NCBI GenBank assembly: GCA_015655445.1
Contig: JAATFA010000014.1
Coordinates: forward strand, 1-56,806
Origin: Actinomycetales bacterium
Lineage (GTDB): Bacteria; Actinomycetota; Actinomycetes; Actinomycetales; Microbacteriaceae
Direction of reading: 5' to 3'
Length of the DNA stretch: 56,806 bases
Position numbers and translations under genes: made by a program. The notes beneath the pieces are model-generated. The model was not told the origin of the DNA. It made no database searches and was given only the letters and a program-made list of their open reading frames with translations. Positions 16,474-25,285 of this stretch are shown in pieces. Each line of letters opens with the position of its first letter. The first letter of the stretch is position 1.

Positions 16474-16620
16474 TCGCACCACCTCTTCGACGGTCTAGGC
16501 TGCCGCGGCGTCGAGGCGGATGTCATCTTAGTGCAGGTCGCCGCTGTTTCGCCGGGTGAACCTCAGCAAGATGGGTACAAGATTTTTCCCCCTGTTCTCA
16601 TCCCGGAAATGTTCGTTTTG

Positions 16621-16626
16621 TAAGAT
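16621..16626 (+). promoter_or_regulatory. -10 box of the second HAD gene, probably leaderless
   Basis: TAAGAT ends 6 nt before ATG 16633, the same spacing as in the paralogue at 14110. Confidence 0.55.
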
Positions 16627-16632
16627 GCCTTC

Positions 16633-17403
16633 ATGGGGACCCGGCTGATTGCCTTCGATCTTGACGACACCCTCGCGCCTTCGAAATCACCGCTCGCGCC
16701 AGAAATGGCGAGACTGCTGGTTCGCCTGCTCGAGCGGGTTCACGTATGCGTGATCTCCGGGGGGCGGTTTGAGCAGTTCTCCGTTCAAGTCATCGAGCGT
16801 CTGCCACCTGCCCCGGCGGATGCGCTCGGCCGCCTGCACTTGATGCCCACATGCGGCACCCAATACTTCCGTGCCGCTGGAGGGCGCTGGGAGCGAGTAT
16901 ACGCGGAGGATCTGACCGAGGACGAGAAGAGCCGCGCTACGGGTGCTCTCGAGATTTGTGCGAAACAGCTGGAACTGTGGGAGACACGGACCTGGGGTAG
17001 CATCTTAGAAGATCGGGGCTCCCAGGTGACATTTTCGGCACTGGGTCAGGAAGCACCTGTTAGCGCGAAGGCGTCGTGGGATCCTGACGGAAGTAAGAAG
17101 CGCGCGCTCAGAAACCGCGTACAGGCCCTGTTGCCGGATCTTGAAGTTAGAGCAGGTGGATCGACATCTATCGACATCACTCGTCGGGGCATCGACAAGG
17201 CGTACGGTATCGCAAAGCTCGCTGGGCACACCGGCTTCGCGTTCGACGAGATGCTCTTCATTGGCGACCGCCTTGATCCCGCCGGGAACGACTTCCCTGT
17301 CATCCGCCTCGGCGTACCGACGATCGCCGTTAACGACTGGCACGAGACAGCCGACTATCTGGAAGACTTGCTCGGCGTGTGGGAAGAGGCCGCGGTACTA
17401 TAG
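16633..17403 (+). CDS. HAD-IIB family phosphatase, island copy
   Basis: A 256-residue paralogue of the HAD protein at 14110, about 80% identical by eye across its length and with every catalytic motif kept (FDLDDTLAPS, VCVISGG, GIDKAYGI, GDRLDPAGND). Its codons are visibly less GC-rich than those of the first copy, and similarity extends at least 40 bp upstream of the start. It lacks the longer C-terminus of the first copy. The likely role is dephosphorylation of a sugar phosphate for glycan assembly. The pattern suggests that the island arrived carrying its own version of this border gene rather than a local duplication. Confidence 0.85.
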   Translation: MGTRLIAFDLDDTLAPSKSPLAPEMARLLVRLLERVHVCVISGGRFEQFSVQVIERLPPAPADALGRLHLMPTCGTQYFRAAGGRWERVYAEDLTEDEKSRATGALEICAKQLELWETRTWGSILEDRGSQVTFSALGQEAPVSAKASWDPDGSKKRALRNRVQALLPDLEVRAGGSTSIDITRRGIDKAYGIAKLAGHTGFAFDEMLFIGDRLDPAGNDFPVIRLGVPTIAVNDWHETADYLEDLLGVWEEAAVL

Positions 17404-17613
17404 CCGAGCGTCGGTCTCTGGAACAGGCCTGAAGGTTTCTGGTCGCGCAAATATTGGGCGAGGGTGGTTCCAGTGTAGGAGCCAAGTGTCATTATCCACG
17501 TGACTGCAACGACCATAAATTCTTCTCGATGGTTGCAGATGTTGCTGGCCGTCAGCACCGTCACAGCCGCATTTAGGGAGATAAATGCGATCCGCTCGAG
17601 CGTTTGACAAGTA

Positions 17614-19059
17614 ATGAGCCTGGCGAAGCATGCTGCAAGGGGAGCAGCGACCACGTTGGTCGGTCAGACGGCGCGTTTCGTTATCCAGGTCGCGTCTGTT
17701 TCCATCTTGTCCCGGCTCATCGCTCCGCATGACTTTGGTCTCTTCGCGATGGTCACCGCAATCGCTGGAATTGCTGGCATTGTAGCGGATTTCGGCCTGT
17801 CCGCGGCTTCCATTCAGTCTCAAACACTGACAGATGCCCAACGCTCAAACTTGTTCTGGAGCAATGTCGGGATCGGAGTCATCGCTGCCCTCGGTATCTA
17901 CCTTCTATCGTGGCCCATTGCGGCATTTTACAACGAGCCGGCAGACGTACAAATCACGCAAGTGATGGCTTGGGTGTTCCTCATAAGCGCCGCGGGCACG
18001 CAGTTTCGAGCGGAAGCTACCGCGCGCCTGCGATTCAGCGCCCTTGCTGTCGTCGACGTGTCAGCGCAGGCGATTTCGCTCGGGGCGGCCGCGGGAATAG
18101 CTGTCGGGGGCGGTGGCTATTGGGCACTCGTCGTGCAACAGCTTGTACTGAGCTCTGTCACCTTGATAGGGGTAATCGTCGCCAGCGGATGGCGACCGGG
18201 CCTGCCCCGTCGAAATGCCGAGATGCGCGCCTTGTACTCGTTTGGCGGACACACGTTCTTAATCCAGGCCATAAACTATCTCACCGGAAATGTTGACAAT
18301 GTGCTGGTGGGGCGCTTCTCGGGCGCGGCGGCCCTAGGCGTCTATTCACGCTCATATCAGTTGTTTCGCCTGCCTTTGCAACAGATCGCCGCGCCCATGA
18401 CGAGTGTGGCGCTCCCGATCCTCTCCAAACTTCAGGCAAGCCCGCAATATATGCCGTACCTCCTTCGAGCGCAACTGGTGCTGTGTTACGCCTTTACCGG
18501 AATGTTCGTCGGGCTCGCGGCGCTCTCCGACCCGATAGTCGAAATTCTCCTAGGGTCGGGGTGGGACGACGTGAAGCCCATTCTTGCCATCCTCGCTGTG
18601 GGTGGTGTATTTCAGGGCATTGGGTACACGTACTACTGGATATTTCTTTCAAAGGCCATGACTAATCTCCAGCTCCGCTTTTCTTTGGTTGGTCGCGGCG
18701 TGATGATAGTCTTGATGGTGGCTGGAGTCGTTTGGGGTCCTATTGGTGTTGCCGTGGGGTCGACTGTGGGTCAGTTCGGCGTTTGGCTGCTCAATACCGT
18801 ATTTGCCGTGCCTCGTACCGGAGTAGATGTAAAGCCGCTCTTGCGGATAGCGGTGCGGCCATTCCTTCTTTTCGCTACGGTGGGCTCGACGGCATACGGT
18901 GTGTCCTTAGTACTTCGCGACCTGTTCAGTCCGTGGTTTGTATTGGGCGTGGAGCTCGGAATCGTGCTAATGGGCTGCGCAGTTGCGTTCTTCCTCGTTG
19001 CGGCTGGCCGGGCAGATGCGCGCGAGCTGTGGGATGTTGTGCGTCGCTTGCGGCGATGA
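17614..19059 (+). CDS. Polysaccharide flippase (Wzx-like, MOP superfamily)
   Basis: A 481-residue integral membrane protein with about 12-14 hydrophobic helices, of the oligosaccharide-flippase (RfbX/TuaB-like) group. Family marks are GAATTLVGQTARFVIQV at the start, LIAPHDFGLFAMV, and LTGNVDNVLVGRFSGAAALGVYSRSYQ, the diagnostic D-x-x-L-V-G-R-x-x-G-x-x-x-L-G-x-Y block. It should flip undecaprenyl-linked repeat units across the membrane. Low-GC codon use matches the neighbouring glycosyltransferases. ATG 17614 has no clear ribosome site. It stands as a single rightward gene, opposite to the next three genes. Confidence 0.9.
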   Translation: MSLAKHAARGAATTLVGQTARFVIQVASVSILSRLIAPHDFGLFAMVTAIAGIAGIVADFGLSAASIQSQTLTDAQRSNLFWSNVGIGVIAALGIYLLSWPIAAFYNEPADVQITQVMAWVFLISAAGTQFRAEATARLRFSALAVVDVSAQAISLGAAAGIAVGGGGYWALVVQQLVLSSVTLIGVIVASGWRPGLPRRNAEMRALYSFGGHTFLIQAINYLTGNVDNVLVGRFSGAAALGVYSRSYQLFRLPLQQIAAPMTSVALPILSKLQASPQYMPYLLRAQLVLCYAFTGMFVGLAALSDPIVEILLGSGWDDVKPILAILAVGGVFQGIGYTYYWIFLSKAMTNLQLRFSLVGRGVMIVLMVAGVVWGPIGVAVGSTVGQFGVWLLNTVFAVPRTGVDVKPLLRIAVRPFLLFATVGSTAYGVSLVLRDLFSPWFVLGVELGIVLMGCAVAFFLVAAGRADARELWDVVRRLRR

Positions 19060-19212
19060 AGAGCGGCTGCCCGACACACCTTACGTCATACTTGACGACT
19101 CTCTGGACATTTGTGGGTGAGGCCCTGACGTTCCGGGCCGACGTGCGTTCCGGCGGGTGCTCGACTGGCTTTCCCTGTCTAGTCTGCGGTGAGTGATGCA
19201 GTTATCCGTGTA

Positions 19213-20010
19213 TCAGGAGCTTTGGGGGTCCGTGCCCCACAGATCATAAGGAAATGCAGCAAGTAAAGGACGAGCATCCCAGCGAAGAGTCTCAGCCGGA
19301 TGGTCAATGGCCGAAACGAATGAATCGTGCACGCGGGGAAGCCTACGGCCGGTGCCCTCGTAGTAGTCCTCGTATTTGAACATGTCCTCGTGGCCGGGTC
19401 GTACTAGCGAAACAGGGACTCGTAAGGCATCGGCGATGACAACTCCGTGAAGCGAGGAAGTCACGACCTGTTCGCTGTCGGCGATGCGCTGGATAACGTC
19501 CCGGTAGCTGACGCGCGGATCAAAGTAGCCCGGTAGGTGACGCCACTCACGTATATCATGAAGGTTGGGCAGCGCCACAATCGGCAGCTCTGGAGTAGGA
19601 GTGCGTACAACGCCCAAGATGCTCGGAGCAAGGAGACCAGGATCGCCGTAGACGTCGGGAACGTGCATTCCTAGTTGGCTGAGCACTTCGGCAGTAAGGG
19701 GTCCGCGTACTGCCCGAATGTCAAGGTCGCGAGCAACAATGAAGTCGATCGGTACTTTCCCATTAATGCCCGCGCCCCAAATTACGTCGCCATCTCGCGC
19801 AAAATGCATAATGGACCCGACGGTCAATAGTCGGCGCCCCCCAGCGCGGTTAGGCAAATGCGACGCAAGCGCGCGAACGATTGCAGGTCCCAGCATGTCG
19901 CCAAAATTGTTTACTCGTCCGCGTTTAGGAAGATACCGACCGAGCGGGTGCTGTGTCCATCGCCGCCGGGGATTCCAGTGGAAGACCTCCACGCCATTTA
20001 CGTTGACCAT
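19213..20010 (-). CDS. Polysaccharide pyruvyl transferase family protein
   Basis: A 265-residue cytosolic enzyme of the WcaK/CsaB pyruvyl-transferase family, which moves pyruvate from phosphoenolpyruvate to a sugar as an acidic ketal. Diagnostic segments: RVNNFGDMLGPAI near the start, VGSIMHFA, VIWGAGINGK, IRAVRGPLT, VYGDPGLLAP and VVTSSLHGVVIADALRVPV. All family blocks are in order. It is the last gene of a leftward operon (glycosyltransferase, polymerase, this gene) and overlaps the polymerase stop by 13 bp. Confidence 0.9.
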   Translation of the reverse strand: MVNVNGVEVFHWNPRRRWTQHPLGRYLPKRGRVNNFGDMLGPAIVRALASHLPNRAGGRRLLTVGSIMHFARDGDVIWGAGINGKVPIDFIVARDLDIRAVRGPLTAEVLSQLGMHVPDVYGDPGLLAPSILGVVRTPTPELPIVALPNLHDIREWRHLPGYFDPRVSYRDVIQRIADSEQVVTSSLHGVVIADALRVPVSLVRPGHEDMFKYEDYYEGTGRRLPRVHDSFVSAIDHPAETLRWDARPLLAAFPYDLWGTDPQSS

Positions 20011-21281
20011 TGCAGGTCTGCTCCAATCCTACGAGGCAAGTCAGTGCCCGCGGAGAATAATGTGAACAAGAAGATTGGCACCAGTACGTGACTTGTAAGG
20101 CCGTCGGTAGGTACGATGAGCATTGCGCAAAGGCCGACCTTCACGGCAACCTGCACTCGTGACGCAAACAGCACGAAGAGTAAGAGTGTGCACCAGAGCG
20201 AAGCGCCAATCAACCCGTACTCAAAGAGCAATTTTACCAGAGTAGGTGTTGTTACCTCCGTTTGCCAACTATTATTCGTGATTTGGTCAGCGAGATCGCG
20301 AGCTGAGCCCGGACCGGAGCCAAAACCTATGGGCCCATTGAACCAAGCTGGAAGCAGCTCCGTATAGGGGCGGGTTAGCCGCGCGCTATTACTTCCTTGC
20401 CGGAAGAATAGGCGGGCCATAAACCCTTGAGCAATCGGAGTGAACCAAATTGCAAGAAATAGAAGAATGGACGCTGCGCTCGCAATCGCAACTGTGCGTG
20501 CGGATCGCATGAGTGCGAGTATTACTATCGGAATGATTACCATGCCCGAGATGGCTGCGGAGGAAAAGAGTCCAAGGACGAGGCCCGTGACGATTAGGAC
20601 GCCGGTGCGCTTGGGCGGCGTGACGAGGCCTGCCGCGAGGAAGAGTAGGCAAACGGCCGAGATTAGTGAGAGGAAGGAGGGCTCCAAGAAGATCAGGCCG
20701 TTGGCCTTATACCAGCTGCCGCCAAAATCGACCGTTTGATCGCTCTTGTATCCGGGAACCTGGAATTCCGGGGGCAGCTGCGAGAGCGGGTCAACGAAGT
20801 TGCCTCCAGCGAGCGTGAAAAAAGATTGGATCGCTCCGGCGTATCCAGAAAGTGCCGTTGTGACTACCGCCCCTACCGCGAAGGAGATTGGTATATTGCC
20901 AAGGCGGCGTTCAATGGCCACCGCGGGGAACCACAAGACGAGTACATATATGAGAGCGGACGCCATTGTCGGGGCACCACCGCTAGTTGCAATTGAGATT
21001 GCGGCGGAGGCGACGAAGCCCAAGAAAACCGCTGCCCGCAGAGGTGCGACTTGCCAACGGCCGCGTGCGAGCTCGATGAGTGTCACGCCGAGAATCAGGG
21101 CTGCCGGTATGGGAAGCGAGAATTCGCCGAATGACACGGCGACGCGCTGCGTGAGAAGGGTGAGGACTGCGAGCCCTACAGCCGAACGATTGAGGCCCGT
21201 TGTGGTGTGTTTTCCCGACACGGGGATTCTGGCTGGAGCGCGTGTGATGGAGCTATGCGAAGCGAGGGTAGTTTGTCTCAT
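19998..21281 (-). CDS. O-antigen polymerase/ligase-like membrane protein (Wzy)
   Basis: A 427-residue protein with about 10-12 hydrophobic helices and a large extracytoplasmic loop in the second half (about residues 270-330). That loop contains FGSGPGSARDLADQITNNSW, the weakly conserved pattern of Wzy/WaaL proteins. It should polymerise flipped repeat units at the outer membrane face. ATG 21281 has GAGG upstream. It overlaps the upstream glycosyltransferase by 29 bp and the downstream pyruvyl transferase by 13 bp, so the three are coupled. Sequence conservation in this family is low, so the call rests on topology and context. Confidence 0.8.
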   Translation of the reverse strand: MRQTTLASHSSITRAPARIPVSGKHTTTGLNRSAVGLAVLTLLTQRVAVSFGEFSLPIPAALILGVTLIELARGRWQVAPLRAAVFLGFVASAAISIATSGGAPTMASALIYVLVLWFPAVAIERRLGNIPISFAVGAVVTTALSGYAGAIQSFFTLAGGNFVDPLSQLPPEFQVPGYKSDQTVDFGGSWYKANGLIFLEPSFLSLISAVCLLFLAAGLVTPPKRTGVLIVTGLVLGLFSSAAISGMVIIPIVILALMRSARTVAIASAASILLFLAIWFTPIAQGFMARLFFRQGSNSARLTRPYTELLPAWFNGPIGFGSGPGSARDLADQITNNSWQTEVTTPTLVKLLFEYGLIGASLWCTLLLFVLFASRVQVAVKVGLCAMLIVPTDGLTSHVLVPIFLFTLFSAGTDLPRRIGADLQWST

Positions 21282-22287
21282 TTGCCTCGAGCTCCAGGTC
21301 TAACAGGTCGGCAATGGTTTCGGGCAGATTGTCGTCGTATAAGAAGACCCATGGACCCGGTTGCACTAGTGTGGCAAGAGAGCGGTGCAAGATGATCGGC
21401 CGTCGAGCGGCAATCGCCTCCACGAGCTTGTTTGGCACGCCACTGCCAAGACGGTTGGTCACGAATACTGCGGTGCTTCCGCAGTAGACGTCGGCCAGTG
21501 ATTCTGCCCATCCGCGAATTCGCACGTTATTATCGTCAATGTGGGGAAGATTGCGTCCATATATGTCGAGGAGGACGTCCGGATAAACGTGCGACGTAGC
21601 CTGCCACGCCCTAAGCAACTCGTCAAATCCCTGCGAATTGTGAAAGGATTGCAAGTCAAGTGCGACTACGATGCGTCGTACGCGTCCCGTTGGTACTGCG
21701 GGAAGCGTTGTAAGTGTAGGAGGAAGATCTGGTCGGACGATTAGTGATTCTCGGCGATCTAAGAGGGTCTGATCCGCTTCGCGGTCTCGTGCGGAAATGT
21801 AGGAGATTGAGAGGGAGTGTGGGCTATGCCCCTGCAGCCAGGCTCCGGCGCGAGGCACGAACGTTCTGGCGCCCGGAACTGCAGCTCGTGCCTGTTGTTG
21901 AAGGAGCCAGCTGTCGCAGGCGTCATAGGTTGCGCGGCGTCCGAAGATGGCAAGTACACACGCAATTATCAACATATGTACTTCGCCGAGGCCGAGGAAC
22001 CACAGATGATCTCCGCGACGTGTGATTCGGAGGAGGCGAGGGATGGCAAAGAAGGACGCGATGACGCGGGACAGCAGTCCCGCGTCGCTGATGGCTTCGT
22101 GGAGTGCGTAGCTGTTGTGCTGGACCGCGTTCTGGGCACACCACGCTACAAGATGCTCGTACCGACGGAGCTTTCCGGGCGCTTGGTGGGCCGGCAGCGA
22201 TTCGGAGATGAGGAGCGTTCGAAGGGCAGGAGGGAGACCAACAGACGGCGTCCTCAGACTCTCATTGCGGTCGTACAAGCTTGTCAT
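21253..22287 (-). CDS. Glycosyltransferase, GT-B fold (group 1-like)
   Basis: A 344-residue cytosolic glycosyltransferase. The N-half contains ESLPAHQAPGKLRRYE and a long hydrophobic stretch around GLGEVHMLIIACVLAIF that may associate with membrane. The C-half has the GT4-like donor site: LDIYGRNLPH, IRGWAESLADVYCGSTAVFV, then NRLGSGVPNKLVEAIAARRP with the E at the usual donor-binding position. ATG 22287 has GAGGGG 4 bp upstream and is the first gene of the leftward three-gene operon. Donor and acceptor sugars cannot be read from sequence. Confidence 0.83.
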   Translation of the reverse strand: MTSLYDRNESLRTPSVGLPPALRTLLISESLPAHQAPGKLRRYEHLVAWCAQNAVQHNSYALHEAISDAGLLSRVIASFFAIPRLLRITRRGDHLWFLGLGEVHMLIIACVLAIFGRRATYDACDSWLLQQQARAAVPGARTFVPRAGAWLQGHSPHSLSISYISARDREADQTLLDRRESLIVRPDLPPTLTTLPAVPTGRVRRIVVALDLQSFHNSQGFDELLRAWQATSHVYPDVLLDIYGRNLPHIDDNNVRIRGWAESLADVYCGSTAVFVTNRLGSGVPNKLVEAIAARRPIILHRSLATLVQPGPWVFLYDDNLPETIADLLDLELEANETNYPRFA

Positions 22288-23172
22288 GATCCCCTCGCCC
22301 GCTTCCCCCTGCGAGGGTCAACATACCGTGTGCAGTTGCCTGCGAAGTTTCGTGGCTCATCGCACGTGAGGGTGTAGGTGGTTCCGAAGCCGTCAGTCTC
22401 GAGCAGTAGTCTGGCGAGGTAGTTGGTGATGTTCCGGAAGCCGAGGGTGGACCCGCGCGGGCGCCGTCCATGGCCCAGAGGTGTTCGTCGACGCCGATCA
22501 CCCGAGAATCCCGTCGAACCGGGCCGGGTCCTCGACTAGCACTCCGCATCCTTCGGCGAGGGCAGAGTTGTCCGGGTGTGCCAAGAGTTGTCCGGGTGTG
22601 CCAAGACAAGCCCAGCCCTGCGGCAACACGGGCGACGGTGAGCTGATCACCAGCGCCTCGAGTGCCCACCACATCCCACTGCGGGACAGCTTCGGTCATT
22701 CGGGCGCCGCCGCGATGATGTCCGCTCGCCAAGTGGATCCGCAGCCAGAGCATGTGTCGCGGCGCACATGGACGAGTAGCGTGGTCGGGCGATGCCCGGA
22801 GGGTTCATGCGCGAGCCGACGAGTGTCTGTCCCGCGCGCGAGGGACTGATTGCCGCAGTACAACAAGTCCGGTTCGGAAACCCGGCACTCGATCACGACC
22901 CGATCCAGCTCAAACCGCTGCCCCAGAACCACCAGACCGAGCTCGTCGACGCCGTACAAGACAGCCGTGGCAGGGTGCCGTGAATAGCGTGAACCGCGAC
23001 CGACGCACTAACCTAGCTACCGCTCAACTGCGAGGGACCGGTTCCGCCGACACTACCAAGCACCACGGCAAGGATGCCTCGTGGCCGGACCTGCGGGTAA
23101 CAAAGATGTCATCTTGAGGCCCTACGCTTGTCCATCGCGCCATGTGATGAGTTGGCGGGATGGGGCGGTCGA
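22288..23172. other. Gap of about 880 bp between divergent glycosyltransferase genes
   Basis: Apart from the ISL3 remnant (22440-22985), the left part (22290-22440, leftward strand) reads as an open frame containing ITNYLARLLLETDGFG, unlike any product I can name and lacking a start. 22986-23172 holds nothing I can support beyond the presumed promoter of the next gene. Confidence 0.45.
22440..22985 (-). pseudogene. ISL3-family transposase remnant
   Basis: The N-terminal zinc-finger part is readable in one frame from 22959 (LGQRFELDRVVIECRVSEPD, RRLAHEPSGHRPTTLLVHV, then a C-x-x-C pair in CSGCGSTWRADI). The next part continues in a second frame (GDQLTVARVAAGLGLSWHT) and reaches VIGVDEHLW, which carries the first catalytic Asp. 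The remaining transposase is missing, and a 20-bp tandem duplication (about 22566-22605) breaks the central part. No terminal inverted repeats could be found. It is a dead insertion sequence inside the glycan island. Confidence 0.78.
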
Positions 23173-24243
23173 ATGAATTCCACGCGCACGGTCGTTGCGA
23201 CGTTCTTCTCCTCGTCTACGGAGGCGTGGGGAGCTGAGGAAAGCCTCCTTTTGCTGGCGAGCAGACTTCCGCTCTTCGGCGTCGAGCCTGAGCTTTGCAC
23301 CTCAAACCCTCAGCTCGCCGATCGATGGAACGACGTGGTGGGCTCCGCTGCAAGTATTTTTGTCCCCCGTGCTTCGTCACGTATCCGCCGCGCTGCGGAG
23401 TGGGCGCGGCGGGTGAAGGGCGGTATTGGCGCGGTAGGCGTAGTGTTTAATATGGACATTGCGCCGCTCGCGCTTGTCCGGAAGCTCGCTATCGGGCACC
23501 GTTGTCCTCTTGTCTTAGATCTTCATGATTATCTCCCCTCAAGACGCGGTCGAAGAAGACTGTGGCTAGCGAGTCGGGCGTATGACGCGATCGTCGCCAT
23601 TTCCGCATTCAGCGCCAGCCAAATCGGCCATCATCCCAATCTGACGGTGATTCACCGCCCGGTTGACCAGTCTGCTTCGCCCTACGTACGACATGTGAAT
23701 GGGCGCGCAAGCAGAGTGGGAGTTGTGGGTCGATTGGACCCAGATAAGGCCATTGAGCTAGCTGTCGAAGCTGTTTCCCTACTTCCGGGGTCAGTGGAGC
23801 TGGTGGTAAAAGGCGAAGCCAGTGCCGCGCACCGCGGGTACGCCTCAGGGCTGATAAGGTTGGCAGTAGCACGTCTCGGCTCGCGAGTCCGCTTCACGGG
23901 GAGAGTGGACCAGAGGAGAGTAATGGAGGACCTCGACGTCCTGATCGTTACAAATCCACGCGAGGCGCTAGGGCGCACGGTTCTCGAAGCGCAACTCAGC
24001 GGTGTTCCGGTGGTCGTTCCTGACACGGGCGGGGCGAAAGAGCTGGTCCAGGATGGACGTACTGGATTTGTCTTTACGGCCGGTGAGCCTGTCTCCTTAA
24101 TGTCGGCAATAGAGCGTGCACTTGCGGCTGATGTGGAAATTCTAGAGGAGGCGCGTGATGGAGCGGAGGCGAACGCGAGCCCGGACCGGTATGCGGAGAG
24201 ATATGCTGAGATTCTTCGCCAGGTGGCGTACGCAGGCGGATAG
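23173..24243 (+). CDS. Glycosyltransferase family 4 (GT-B)
   Basis: A 356-residue cytosolic glycosyltransferase. Marks of GT4 are GRLDPDKAIELAVEAVSLLP at the start of the donor domain, RVRFTGRVDQRRVMEDLDVL, and TNPREALGRTVLEAQLSGVP, which supplies the E-x7-E motif; TGGAKELVQDGRTGFVF closes the site. The N-domain begins TVVATFFSSSTEAWGAEES, the acceptor-side Gly loop. ATG 23173 is chosen because homologous start motifs begin there; an earlier in-frame start would add 15 unsupported residues. Its 3' end overlaps the next glycosyltransferase by 86 bp. Confidence 0.87.
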   Translation: MNSTRTVVATFFSSSTEAWGAEESLLLLASRLPLFGVEPELCTSNPQLADRWNDVVGSAASIFVPRASSRIRRAAEWARRVKGGIGAVGVVFNMDIAPLALVRKLAIGHRCPLVLDLHDYLPSRRGRRRLWLASRAYDAIVAISAFSASQIGHHPNLTVIHRPVDQSASPYVRHVNGRASRVGVVGRLDPDKAIELAVEAVSLLPGSVELVVKGEASAAHRGYASGLIRLAVARLGSRVRFTGRVDQRRVMEDLDVLIVTNPREALGRTVLEAQLSGVPVVVPDTGGAKELVQDGRTGFVFTAGEPVSLMSAIERALAADVEILEEARDGAEANASPDRYAERYAEILRQVAYAGG

Positions 24244-25279
24244 AGTCGCAGCGCGGCCGCTACGTGTCCTCTTTTCGTTTCGTCCGCCTTCGGGCGACTC
24301 GAATCCTTACGTTCAGCTTCTAATCGCTGCACTCGGATCGGATGTTTCTATTGCGTTCTTCAGTTGGCGGAGCGCGATTTTGGGCCGCTACGACGTGTTC
24401 CATATTCATTGGCCGGAAACGTTGTTACGCGGTCGTTCGGCTGGGCGGCGGATTGTTTCGCAGGTTCTCACCGCGATTTTGATTGCACGATTGCGCCTTA
24501 CACGAGTTCGAGTAGTGCGCACCCTTCATAACGTAACTCCGCATGAGGAGGGATCCTGCGTAGAGCAGGGGCTGCTCAAGATTATTGACAATAATACCGC
24601 AGCGTGGATTGTTATGAACGCGGATGATTCGGTGGACGCATTGCGGCTAGATCCTGCAAGAGTTTGGCGAGTCCCTCACGGTCATTTTCGGCAGTGGTAT
24701 GCACCGATGGCGAAGGACGTGATCCGTCCAACTTACGGCCAACTATTGCTATTTGGGCAGATCCGCCCTTACAAGGGTGTCGAGTCCTTGCTCGATATTT
24801 TTGACGACCTGGGGACCGCGTCGCCATTGCGGCTCGTGATTGCAGGGCGTGCTCTGAGTCCGGATCTACGCTGCAGTATTATGAAATCCGCCAGTCGAGC
24901 AACGAATGTAAGAGCACTACTCCGTTACATTACCGATGAAGAGTTGGTGGGGGAGATTCAAGCGTGCCATATGGTGATCCTTCCGTATAGGCGTATGCTT
25001 AATTCCGGAGCCGTGTTCGCCGCATTATCCTTGGGAAGGCCGGTTCTCGTGCCCCGTAACTACGTGAACGAGTGCCTTGCGGCTGAAGTTGGAACGATGT
25101 GGGTGCAGATGTATGATGAACCTCTGACCGCGGATAAACTGATGGATGCTCTAGAGAACGCTCCTTTATCGGCTGTCGTGGCCGGGAGTCCAAATCTCGA
25201 TGCGCGTGACTGGAGCCGCATAGCCGAGGCTCACTACAACGCCTATTTAGGGCGGCGACCTCTAAGTGCGGAGATATGA
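24158..25279 (+). CDS. Glycosyltransferase, GT-B fold
   Basis: A 373-residue glycosyltransferase. The N-domain has SGDSNPYVQLLIAAL and DVFHIHWPET, a pattern seen in a subgroup of bacterial GT4-like enzymes; VVRTLHNVTPHE follows. The donor domain has LLLFGQIRPYKGVESLLDIF, and MLNSGAVFAALSLGRPVLVP replaces the usual E-x7-E region with N-S-G. ATG 24158 is preferred because AGGAGG lies 6 bp upstream; this puts the start 86 bp inside the previous gene. Codon use remains island-like. Substrates are unknown. Confidence 0.83.
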   Translation: MERRRTRARTGMRRDMLRFFARWRTQADRVAARPLRVLFSFRPPSGDSNPYVQLLIAALGSDVSIAFFSWRSAILGRYDVFHIHWPETLLRGRSAGRRIVSQVLTAILIARLRLTRVRVVRTLHNVTPHEEGSCVEQGLLKIIDNNTAAWIVMNADDSVDALRLDPARVWRVPHGHFRQWYAPMAKDVIRPTYGQLLLFGQIRPYKGVESLLDIFDDLGTASPLRLVIAGRALSPDLRCSIMKSASRATNVRALLRYITDEELVGEIQACHMVILPYRRMLNSGAVFAALSLGRPVLVPRNYVNECLAAEVGTMWVQMYDEPLTADKLMDALENAPLSAVVAGSPNLDARDWSRIAEAHYNAYLGRRPLSAEI

Positions 25280-25285
25280 TCTGAG

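Noticed and set aside
22752-23117. Plus-strand open frames opposite the ISL3 relic
   Set aside because: The opposite strand matches a transposase in pieces, while these have no recognisable content.
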